Shown: positions 1 through 4,773 of the stretch, piece by piece | Layout of the letters: each line of letters starts with the position of its first letter | Numbering within the stretch: the first letter of the stretch is position 1 | Assembly: GCF_000721935.1 (NCBI RefSeq) | Contig: NZ_KL585383.1 | Span: 192,979-200,958 of the forward strand | DNA: 7,980 nucleotides | Origin: Streptomyces sp. NRRL WC-3549 | GTDB taxonomy: Bacteria; Actinomycetota; Actinomycetes; Streptomycetales; Streptomycetaceae | Direction: 5' to 3' | Notes under the pieces: model-generated | Told to the model about the DNA's origin: nothing | Database searches by the model: none | What the model saw: only the letters and a program-made list of their open reading frames with translations | Made by a program: the position numbers and the translations under genes

Positions 1-64
1 GAGCAGAGTCGGGCTGGGGTGTCGGACGTCAGGAGCAGAGTCGGGCTGGGGTGTCGGACGTCAG
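1..64. repeat. Perfect tandem duplication, 32-bp unit x2
   Basis: Bases 1-32 and 33-64 are identical. Each unit begins gagcagagtcgggctgg and ends gtcggacgtcag. The next bases (from 65) keep only a faint resemblance (gtcggacgg near 81-89), so the array ends here on the right, but it may continue to the left of the window. It lies more than 100 bp beyond the stop of the SIS-domain gene and is not in a plausible coding frame. It is most likely an intergenic slippage or duplication product. There is no spacer structure, so it is not a CRISPR array. Confidence 0.85.
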
Positions 65-183
65 GGGCGCGGGCAGGCAGGTCGGACGGTAGGTGGGGCC
101 TGGAGCCAGCGGTTCCGGTCGGCCGGAGGCGGTCGCCGTGGAGAGCGGTCCGCGCCGGTCGCCGGCTCCGGTCGGTCGGCCCC
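65..183. other. Noncoding spacer downstream of the SIS-domain gene
   Basis: This stretch lies past the stop codon of the minus-strand SIS-domain gene. It is rich in short GGTCGG/CCGG words (for example ccggtcggccgg near 116 and ccggtcggtcgg near 168) but shows no convincing gene, ribosome binding site or clean terminator hairpin. In related actinomycetes the next minus-strand gene is usually mannose-6-phosphate isomerase (manA). No part of it is recognisable here, so it would start left of the window. Confidence 0.5.
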
Positions 184-1320
184 TCAGGCCCGGTTGTCGC
201 AGGCCAAGGCGAGGTAGACGGCGGCGAAGTCGGTGACCGCGAGGAGTTCGGCGAGGGTTTCGAGTTCGCTGCCCTCCTCCGGTTCGAGCTCGCTGATGGC
301 CGTGTCGTGGCTGAGGGCGAGTTCGCGGGCGGCCGGGGCCGCGGTGAGGCCGCCGGCCGGCCGGTCGCGGAGCAGGACGACCCGGGCCCTCATCGCCTCC
401 GGCTCGTCCACGCGGTCACGGAAGAAGTCCTCGGGGGCGGCGCCCGCGGCGAACGCGCCGGCGAGCAGGCCTCCGTGGGCGGGCAGTGCCTCCGGCAGCT
501 CCGCCACCAGCGCGGGACGTCCGGCGAGCTCGGCCAGGACGGCGGCGAACCGGCGGCCGGCGGGGCCGGCGGCCTCGCCCTCCGTCCAGACCAGCGGGAG
601 GCTGTCGGCGAGTTCGGCCGCGAGCGTCTTCGCCGGGTTGCTGTACGTGGCGATGGCCGGTCCGCAGCGCTGGGCGGCGCGGTCCAGGCGGTCCGCGACC
701 TTCTGCAGCACGTCGGCGGGGGCTTCGACGAGGCCGACCCGGTCCAGCAGGGCCAGCAGCGGGGTCAGCAGGGCCCAGAGCGTGCCGGGACCGGCGGACG
801 AGGTCTCGGCGTCGTACTCGCCGTACGGTGCGGCGGCCATCGGTACGACGAGTCCGTGGACGCCGTCGACCGTCTCGCGCAGCGGCGACCGTACGGGAGC
901 GACCGCGACGACCGTGCAGCCGCGCCGGTACGCCTGTTCGGCGAGCAGGGCCAGGCCGGGTTCGGAACCGTCGGCGGTGGCGATGAGCAGCAGGTCCACC
1001 GATCCGGCCCAGCCGGGCAGGGCCCAGCGCAGGGCACCGGCGGCGGCCGCGACCCCGGTGGGGCGGATCGCGGTGACGGGCGCGGAGGCACCCGCGAGCG
1101 CACCGATCAGGTCGGCGACACCGGTCGCCGCGGTGCCCGGGCCGGCGACGAGGACGGCGCGGGGCCGGCCTTCGGGGGCCAGCCCTCCGATCCCCGCCTC
1201 GTCGGCGTGCCGGGCGGCGGTGCGGACGCGGGCCCCGGCCTCGGCGGCTCCTCGGAGCAGACCGCGCCGGTCGGCTCGGGCCAGGGCGTCCGGGGCGTCG
1301 AGCATCGACTCGTCGAGCAT
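184..1320 (-). CDS. SIS-domain protein, bifunctional phosphoglucose/phosphomannose isomerase family
   Basis: Predicted 378-aa cytoplasmic sugar-phosphate isomerase-like protein. Family members interconvert glucose-6-P or mannose-6-P with fructose-6-P, but activity of the actinobacterial homologues is inferred here, not shown. An N-terminal SIS (sugar isomerase) fold is visible: a glycine-rich nucleotide/sugar-type loop (VLVAGPGTAATGVADL, about residues 56-71), then LLLIATADGSEPGLALLAEQA (110-130; serine/glycine phosphosugar-binding turn) and GCTVVAVAP. The C-terminal half carries the family signature NPAKTLAAELADSLPLVW (228-245) and AGRRF (254-259). The ATG at 1318-1320 is preceded by GGAGG (1330-1334), 9 nt upstream; a second in-frame ATG at codon 6 lacks such a site. 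It lies 57 bp after the Trm112 gene and downstream of manB on the same strand, so co-transcription is likely. It matches the position of Rv3256c next to manA/manB in M. tuberculosis (recalled synteny). Confidence 0.85.
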   Translation of the reverse strand: MLDESMLDAPDALARADRRGLLRGAAEAGARVRTAARHADEAGIGGLAPEGRPRAVLVAGPGTAATGVADLIGALAGASAPVTAIRPTGVAAAAGALRWALPGWAGSVDLLLIATADGSEPGLALLAEQAYRRGCTVVAVAPVRSPLRETVDGVHGLVVPMAAAPYGEYDAETSSAGPGTLWALLTPLLALLDRVGLVEAPADVLQKVADRLDRAAQRCGPAIATYSNPAKTLAAELADSLPLVWTEGEAAGPAGRRFAAVLAELAGRPALVAELPEALPAHGGLLAGAFAAGAAPEDFFRDRVDEPEAMRARVVLLRDRPAGGLTAAPAARELALSHDTAISELEPEEGSELETLAELLAVTDFAAVYLALACDNRA

Positions 1321-1363
1321 GGCGGTGGGCCTCCGTGCTGATCAGGCTGCGGGATACGCGTCT

Positions 1364-1377
1364 TCAGGCGTCAGGCG
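1364..1377. repeat. 7-bp tandem repeat (tcaggcg x2) at the Trm112 stop
   Basis: tcaggcg occurs back to back at 1364-1370 and 1371-1377 and is followed by tcacgcg, which contains the Trm112 stop codon complement (1378-1380). On the coding strand this gives TGACGCC-TGACGCC-TGA. It lies in the 57-bp gap between the Trm112 and SIS genes. The array is short, so it may be chance or a slippage product. Confidence 0.6.
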
Positions 1378-1560
1378 TCACGCGGGGCGGCGGGCCTCGT
1401 CGACGAGGAGGACCGGGATGCCGTCGCGCACCGGGTAGGCGAGGGAGCACTCCGTGCTCGTGCAGACCAGCTCGGGGGTCTCGGCGGCGGACCGGTCGTC
1501 GAGCGGGGCGTGGCAGGCCGGGCAGGCGAGGATGTCCAGGAGGCCGGCTTCGAGCGGCAT
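1378..1560 (-). CDS. Trm112 family zinc-ribbon protein
   Basis: A 60-aa protein of the Trm112 family, known in eukaryotes and archaea as a small zinc-binding activator of RNA and protein methyltransferases. The role of bacterial members (YcaR-like) is much less clear. Residues 8-20 read LDILACPACHAPL, with C13 and C16; a second cysteine pair, C33 and C38 (LVCTSTECSLAYP), completes a probable zinc site. The C-terminal YPVRDGIPVLLVDEAR (42-57) is the family's most recognisable block. The length is typical of free-standing bacterial members. The ATG at 1558-1560 is preceded by GAAGGGA (complement of 1568-1574). It sits between manB (217 bp upstream) and the SIS-domain gene (57 bp downstream) on the same strand. 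Placement with sugar-phosphate genes is conserved in actinomycetes as far as I recall, but no methyltransferase partner is visible here. Confidence 0.9.
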   Translation of the reverse strand: MPLEAGLLDILACPACHAPLDDRSAAETPELVCTSTECSLAYPVRDGIPVLLVDEARRPA

Positions 1561-1640
1561 GGGTGGGTCCCTTCGAGCATGCGGTACGGATCAGGTGCGA
1601 ACCGGTGCGGTCCGCGGCCCCGGGGGCCTCGTCAGCCTAC

Positions 1641-1670
1641 CGCCGGGCCGGTACCGACGCGGCCCCGGCG
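1641..1670 (-). terminator. GC-rich hairpin between manB and the Trm112 gene
   Basis: The left arm 1641-1650 (cgccgggccg) pairs with the right arm 1660-1670 (cggccccggcg) except for one bulged base, around a 9-nt loop. It lies about 110 bp past the manB stop and 80 bp before the Trm112 start. There is no T-run on the minus strand after the stem, so it is at best a factor-dependent or intrinsic-without-U-tract terminator of the kind common in Streptomyces, or an mRNA 3'-end stabiliser. The rest of the 217-bp spacer (1561-1777) shows no other clear signal. Confidence 0.35.
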
Positions 1671-1777
1671 GGCCTGCCGGAAAGGGCACGTCCACCGCCC
1701 GCCCGTACCCCCGCCGAACCGGAACGACACGCCCCACGAGGACCGCTTCCCGCACGTGTCCCCCGCACACCCGGTCG

Positions 1778-3148
1778 TCACGCCCGGACCAGGGCCAGCA
1801 CCTCGTCGCGCACCGCCGCCAGCGTCGTCCCGTCCCGGGCCTCCACGTTCAGGCGGAGCAGCGGCTCGGTGTTGGACGGGCGGAGGTTGAACCACCAGTC
1901 GGTGCTCGTCACGGTCAGCCCGTCGAGCTCGTCGACGGCCACGCCCTCCCGGCCCGCGTACGCCGCCCTGACCGCCGCCAGCCGGTCCGCCTGGTCGGCG
2001 ACGGTGGAGTTGATCTCGCCGGACCCGGGGTAGCGGTCGTACCGGTCGACGAGTCCGGAGAGCGGGCCGTCCTGGCTGCCGAGGGCGGTCAGGACGTGGA
2101 GGGCGGCGAGCATGCCGGTGTCGGCGTTCCAGAAGTCGCGGAAGTAGTAGTGCGCGGAGTGTTCGCCGCCGAAGATCGCGCCGTGCCGGGCCATCTCCGC
2201 CTTGATGAAGGAGTGGCCGACGCGGGTGCGGACGGGGGTCCCGCCGTTCTCGCGGACCACCTCGGGAACCGACCAGGAGGTGATCAGGTTGTGGATGACG
2301 GTGCCGGTGCCGCCGTTGCGGGCGAGCTCCCGGGCGGCGACCAGCGCGGTGATCGCGGACGGGGACACGCCCTCGCCCCGCTCGTCCACGACGAAGCAGC
2401 GGTCGGCGTCGCCGTCGAAGGCGAGGCCGAGGTCGGCGCCCTCCGCGACGACGCGCGCCTGGAGGTCCACCAGGTTCTTCGGGTCGAGGGGGTTGGCCTC
2501 GTGGTTCGGGAAGGTGCCGTCGAGCTCGAAGTACATCGGTACGAGGTCGATCGGCAGGCCCTCGAAGACGGTCGGGACGGTGTGTCCGCCCATGCCGTTG
2601 CCCGCGTCGACGACGACCTTGAGGGGGCGTACCCGGCTGACGTCGACCAGGCCCCGCAGGTGGGCGGCGTAGTCGGCGAGGGTGTCGCGTTCGGTGACCG
2701 TGCCGGGCACGGTGTCCGGTGCCGGAACCGGCGCGCCGTGCTCCGACCACCGCTCGACCAGGGAACGGATCTCACTGAGTCCGGTGTCCTGGCCGACGGG
2801 CGCGGCTCCGGCCCGGCAGAGCTTGATGCCGTTGTACCGCGCCGGGTTGTGCGAGGCCGTGAACATGGCGCCGGGCAGGTCCAGCGCCCCGGAGGCGTAG
2901 TACAGCTGGTCCGTCGAGCAGAGCCCGATCAGGGTCACGTCGGCGCCTCGCGCGGTCGCCCCGCGGGCGAAGGCCCCGGCCAGTCCGGGCGAGGAGGGCC
3001 GCATGTCGTGGCCGATCACGATCGCGTCCGCGCCGGTGACCTGGACGAAGGCGGCACCGAAGAGCGCGGCGAGCGCCTCGTCCCACTGGTCGGGCACGAC
3101 GCCGCGCACGTCGTACGCCTTCACGAGCTGCGACAGGTCAGCAACCAC
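1778..3148 (-). CDS. manB: Phosphomannomutase/phosphoglucomutase (ManB type)
   Basis: A 456-aa cytoplasmic alpha-D-phosphohexomutase that interconverts mannose-6-P and mannose-1-P (and often the glucose phosphates), supplying GDP-mannose for envelope glycans and glycoproteins. All four family loops are intact: catalytic phosphoserine loop TASHNP (97-102, Ser99), magnesium loop DGDADR (245-250), sugar-specificity loop GEHSAHYYF (328-336), and phosphate-binding loop RPSNTEP (423-429). The N-terminal YDVRGVVP (12-19) is also typical. The start is GTG (3146-3148), chosen because AGGAGG (complement of 3156-3161) lies 7 nt upstream and the protein begins right at the conserved VKAYDVRG region. Length is normal and there is no frameshift. 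Trm112 and SIS isomerase-like genes follow on the same strand; DUF3499 lies upstream. The GEHSAHYYF loop favours mannose/glucose mutase over phosphoglucosamine mutase (GlmM). The gene name is by family and context. Confidence 0.95.
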   Translation of the reverse strand: MVADLSQLVKAYDVRGVVPDQWDEALAALFGAAFVQVTGADAIVIGHDMRPSSPGLAGAFARGATARGADVTLIGLCSTDQLYYASGALDLPGAMFTASHNPARYNGIKLCRAGAAPVGQDTGLSEIRSLVERWSEHGAPVPAPDTVPGTVTERDTLADYAAHLRGLVDVSRVRPLKVVVDAGNGMGGHTVPTVFEGLPIDLVPMYFELDGTFPNHEANPLDPKNLVDLQARVVAEGADLGLAFDGDADRCFVVDERGEGVSPSAITALVAARELARNGGTGTVIHNLITSWSVPEVVRENGGTPVRTRVGHSFIKAEMARHGAIFGGEHSAHYYFRDFWNADTGMLAALHVLTALGSQDGPLSGLVDRYDRYPGSGEINSTVADQADRLAAVRAAYAGREGVAVDELDGLTVTSTDWWFNLRPSNTEPLLRLNVEARDGTTLAAVRDEVLALVRA

Positions 3149-3155
3149 GGCCGGT

Positions 3156-3161
3156 CCTCCT
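3156..3161 (-). promoter_or_regulatory. Ribosome binding site of manB
   Basis: The minus strand reads AGGAGG, a perfect anti-16S match, 7 nt before the GTG at 3146-3148. It fixes the non-ATG start of the phosphomannomutase gene. Confidence 0.85.
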
Positions 3162-3182
3162 GGGGGTCTCTACGGAGCGCCC

Positions 3183-3188
3183 AAACTA
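3183..3188 (-). promoter_or_regulatory. Possible -10 element upstream of manB
   Basis: The minus strand reads TAGTTT, fitting TANNNT, in one of the few AT-containing patches of the spacer, about 35 bp before the manB GTG. No good TTGACA-like -35 is seen at 16-18 bp. It is placed where a promoter for manB-Trm112-SIS would be expected, but the motif alone is weak. Confidence 0.3.
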
Positions 3189-3216
3189 CCCGGCGGGATC
3201 TTCGCATCGGTCGCCG

Positions 3217-3233
3217 GAGCGGGAACCCCGCTC
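3217..3233. promoter_or_regulatory. Perfect 7-bp inverted repeat upstream of manB
   Basis: GAGCGGG (3217-3223) and CCCGCTC (3227-3233) flank a 3-nt loop (aac). The repeat lies 29 bp upstream of the candidate -10 of manB and about 70 bp upstream of its start codon. It could be an operator for a dimeric regulator or a small hairpin; nothing else in the sequence distinguishes these. In DNA this GC-rich, 7-bp inverted repeats also arise by chance. Confidence 0.3.
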
Positions 3234-3322
3234 GCACCCCTGGAACACCCGGGCCGGCAGTACCGGGGGCCGGCACATCTGCTCACGCCAAGGAGGCTGC
3301 GGAACCGGCGAGTTGGGCTGGT

Positions 3323-3363
3323 GACGCCAGGGATCCGGGCGCCGGGAGGCCCGGCCGGGCGTC
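3323..3363 (-). terminator. Composite GC hairpin downstream of the DUF3499 gene
   Basis: The outer stem is GACGCC (3323-3328) with GGCGTC (3358-3363). The inner stem is CCGGGC (3335-3340) with GCCCGG (3349-3354) and an 8-nt loop, separated from the outer stem by an asymmetric internal loop. It lies about 130 bp past the DUF3499 stop in the direction of transcription and has no U-tract. It could act as a Streptomyces-style terminator, but in GC-rich spacer DNA such structures arise easily. Confidence 0.25.
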
Positions 3364-3456
3364 GGGAGCCCGGGCCGGGAGCCGCCGCACTCCGCCGACC
3401 CAACGCCGGAAGCCGGACACCAAGGGCCAGGTGACCGGAGCCGGGGACCGCGTGGC

Positions 3457-3500
3457 CGAAGTCAGGAGTCAGGCGCCAGGAGTCGTCGAAGTCAGGAGTC
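3457..3500. repeat. 14-bp direct repeat, 30-bp period, at the DUF3499 stop
   Basis: cgaagtcaggagtc occurs at 3457-3470 and identically at 3487-3500. Its inner core caggagtc appears a third time at 3477-3484. The right-hand copy contains the stop codon complement of the DUF3499 gene (3492-3494). It looks like local duplication around a gene 3' end; no function can be read from the sequence. Confidence 0.7.
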
Positions 3501-3869
3501 GGGCGAACGCAGCACGCGCAGGTGTCCCCGGCGCGCGACCTCGACCGGGTCCGCCGTGCGGGAGCCTCGACCTCCGCCCTCGGTGCCGCGGGCCTGCGGC
3601 CGGGCCGCCTCGCGGACGGCGTTGGCGAGCGCTTCGAGGTCGTCACCGCTGGGGCGTGTGGGCGCCGAGGGATCCGCGAGCCGGACGACCTCCCAGCCGC
3701 GGGGGGCGGTGAGGCGTTCACCGTGCTCCGCGCAGAGGTCGTAGCAGTGAGGCTCGGCATAGGTGGCGAGCGGGCCGAGGACCGCGGTCGAGTCGGCATA
3801 GACGTACGTCAGTGTCGCGACGGCGGGACGGCCGCACGCGGTTCGCGAACAGCGACGTACAGGGCTCAC
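3492..3869 (-). CDS. DUF3499 family protein, conserved actinobacterial
   Basis: A 125-aa protein recognised by the block SPVRRCSRTACGRPAVATL and the downstream ADSTAVLGPLATYAEPHCYDLCAEH typical of DUF3499. Four cysteines, C7 and C12 (CSRTAC) and C42 and C46 (CYDLC), with H41 and H49 alongside, suggest a small zinc-ribbon-like knuckle. The middle (GDDLEALANAVREAAR, about 75-90) looks helical, and residues 91-107 are low-complexity. There are no signal peptide or membrane segments. The function is unknown. The start chosen is GTG 3867-3869, immediately before the conserved block. It has no Shine-Dalgarno sequence, but a TANNNT hexamer ends 8 nt upstream, so it may be leaderless. An ATG at 4041-4043 would add 58 residues of Arg/Ser-rich, probably untranslated sequence. 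It is divergent from the zincin-like gene and upstream of manB, as recalled for Rv3258c in M. tuberculosis. Confidence 0.88.
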   Translation of the reverse strand: MSPVRRCSRTACGRPAVATLTYVYADSTAVLGPLATYAEPHCYDLCAEHGERLTAPRGWEVVRLADPSAPTRPSGDDLEALANAVREAARPQARGTEGGGRGSRTADPVEVARRGHLRVLRSPDS

Positions 3870-3877
3870 GATGTTGG

Positions 3878-3883
3878 ACGGTA
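3878..3883 (-). promoter_or_regulatory. Candidate -10 for a leaderless DUF3499 transcript
   Basis: The minus strand reads TACCGT, fitting TANNNT, followed by 8 nt and then the GTG start. The expected transcription start therefore falls at or within a base or two of the start codon. No Shine-Dalgarno sequence is present in front of this GTG, which agrees with a leaderless mRNA. The -35 region is not convincing. Confidence 0.4.
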
Positions 3884-4258
3884 CCGCACTCTTGAGCGGG
3901 CTGCGACGAATCTCCCTCAGGTCACGCCTCGTGTCGCCCCGCGAAAACGGTCCGCGACCGCTCCGGTACCGCTGCCCTGACCTGCGTCGCGACCGGTTCC
4001 TGGCGGGTGCGGGCTGGCTCGTCCCGGTCACCGGGGAGAACATAAGGGGTCAGGAGCGGGAGGGCACGCGGTCGCACTCGGGGCCGGAACCGCACGCGCC
4101 TTGGCCGGAATGCTCAGGCCCGGACATCCTGCCCGCCGGCACCCGCCCGCCCCGGCGTCCCCGGCCGCCCGGCCCCTGGGTGCGGGCGGCCGGACGTTCG
4201 ACGGGGGACATCGGGCGACCTGCCCCGGAAGCAGTGATCCGTCCGAGCACCGGGGCGT

Positions 4259-4264
4259 TACGCT
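4259..4264 (+). promoter_or_regulatory. Candidate -10 for a leaderless zincin-like gene
   Basis: TACGCT fits TANNNT and ends 6 nt before GTG 4271-4273, which is directly followed by ATG 4274-4276. A transcription start at about 4271 would yield an mRNA beginning at the initiation codon. No Shine-Dalgarno sequence precedes it. A TTGACA-like -35 is not evident at the expected distance. Confidence 0.4.
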
Positions 4265-4273
4265 GCGTCGGTG

Positions 4274-4702
4274 ATGGACAGTCCCGTACCGCCCCGCCCG
4301 TCCGAGCCACGGCCCCGTCACCGCGACCGCCATGGTCGAGGTATGCGCGGACCGGTCGCACCGCCGCAGGTGCCGCTGTCGGCCAGCCGGGCGGACACCT
4401 TCCGCGATCTCGTCCAGGACTCGGTGGAGCGGCTCGAACGGCGATGGCCGCAGCTGGCGGAGGTGGACTTCATGGTCCTGGACGTGCCCGTCGCGGCGGA
4501 GGACTCCGTCCCGCTCGGCAGCGCGCTGTCCGCGGCCAAGGGGCGGCCCGCCCAGATCGTCGTCTACCGGCGCCCCGTCGAGATCCGCACCAAGGGCCGG
4601 GACGAGCGCGCCCTGCTGGTGCACGAGGTCGTGGTGGAACAGGTGGCCGAACTGCTCGGCCTCTCCCCCGAGTCGGTCGACCCGCGCTACGGGCAGGACT
4701 GA
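4274..4702 (+). CDS. Zincin-like metallopeptidase family protein with degenerate HExxH motif
   Basis: A 142-aa cytoplasmic protein resembling actinobacterial 'metallopeptidase family' proteins (zincin-like fold, PF06262 type). The N-terminal 38 residues are Arg/Pro-rich (RPRHRDRHGRG). The folded part begins near SRADTFRDLVQDSVERLERRWPQL (38-61), followed by a strand VDFMVLDVP (64-72), IVVYRRPVEIR and the helix LLVHEVVVEQVAELLG (114-129). In active zincins this helix carries HExxH; here H117 and E118 are kept, but the second histidine position is V121, followed by E122. Catalysis is therefore doubtful. The start is ATG 4274, with an adjacent in-frame GTG at 4271; codon 24 (ATG 4343) is another option, but the RHGRG stretch before it looks conserved. 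It is divergent from the DUF3499 gene and convergent with the DUF5719 gene. It occupies the position of Rv3259 in mycobacteria (recalled). The substrate is unknown. Confidence 0.85.
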   Translation: MDSPVPPRPSEPRPRHRDRHGRGMRGPVAPPQVPLSASRADTFRDLVQDSVERLERRWPQLAEVDFMVLDVPVAAEDSVPLGSALSAAKGRPAQIVVYRRPVEIRTKGRDERALLVHEVVVEQVAELLGLSPESVDPRYGQD

Positions 4703-4716
4703 CACCGGCCCGCCCC

Positions 4717-4752
4717 GGGCGGCCACCCGCTTTGACGACGCGGGGGCCGCCC
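4717..4752. terminator. Bidirectional terminator hairpin between convergent genes
   Basis: The left arm 4717-4730 (gggcggccacccgc) pairs with the right arm 4740-4752 (gcgggggccgccc) to give 13 GC-rich base pairs with a single bulged A (4725) and a 9-nt loop (tttgacgac). It sits in the 71-bp gap between the stop of the plus-strand zincin-like gene (4702) and the stop of the minus-strand DUF5719 gene (4774). That placement suits termination in both directions. No T-run follows on either strand, which is usual in Streptomyces. Confidence 0.75.
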
Positions 4753-4773
4753 CGTAGGGCTCAGCCGTCCGGC

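Larger units (their letters stand above)
3149..3491. other. 343-bp intergenic region between DUF3499 gene and manB
   Basis: No gene is supported here. Open frames crossing it are GC-bias shadows without family resemblance or ribosome binding sites. It holds the manB ribosome binding site, a weak candidate -10, a 7-bp inverted repeat, a composite GC hairpin near 3323-3363, and 14-bp direct repeats reaching into the DUF3499 stop codon. The size suggests manB has its own promoter here instead of relying only on read-through from the DUF3499 gene. Confidence 0.6.
3870..4273. other. 404-bp divergent intergenic region
   Basis: This region separates the minus-strand DUF3499 gene from the plus-strand zincin-like gene. 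Candidate -10 hexamers lie at both ends, each next to a start codon without a Shine-Dalgarno sequence. The centre (about 4030-4230) has one AT-containing patch (aacataagg at 4039-4047) and otherwise proline/arginine-type GC shadow frames. I see no RNA gene, long repeat or supported small ORF. Its length leaves room for regulator binding sites, but none can be named. Confidence 0.5.

Noticed and set aside
1..64. CRISPR-like direct repeats
   Set aside because: The two copies abut with no spacer between them; this is a simple tandem duplication and no cas gene is present.
19..1341. 440-codon plus-strand open frame antisense to the SIS-domain gene, and the overlapping 233-1438 frame
   Set aside because: Compositions are Gly/Arg- or Ser/Arg-rich with no family resemblance. 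The minus-strand protein has the SIS and NPAK signatures and a proper ribosome binding site.
3349..3360. 12-bp palindrome GCCCGGCCGGGC in the manB upstream spacer
   Set aside because: It has no loop, consists only of G and C, and is expected by chance in this composition. I could not distinguish it from background as an operator.
1454..3712. 752-codon plus-strand open frame running antisense through manB
   Set aside because: It is a GC-bias shadow. The opposite strand encodes a full phosphomannomutase with all active-site loops, while this frame has no recognisable domain or ribosome binding site.
3870..4043. 58-codon upstream extension of the DUF3499 gene to ATG 4041-4043
   Set aside because: The added residues are Arg/Ser-rich with no conservation I recognise, and the family block begins directly after the GTG at 3869. 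Part of it (residues REIRRSPLKSAVPSN) could be translated in some annotations, so this is not absolute.
4028..4726. 232-codon minus-strand frame opposite the zincin-like gene
   Set aside because: It would overlap the entire zincin-like gene and the divergent promoter region, with no domain or ribosome binding site. The plus-strand protein is the recognisable family member.
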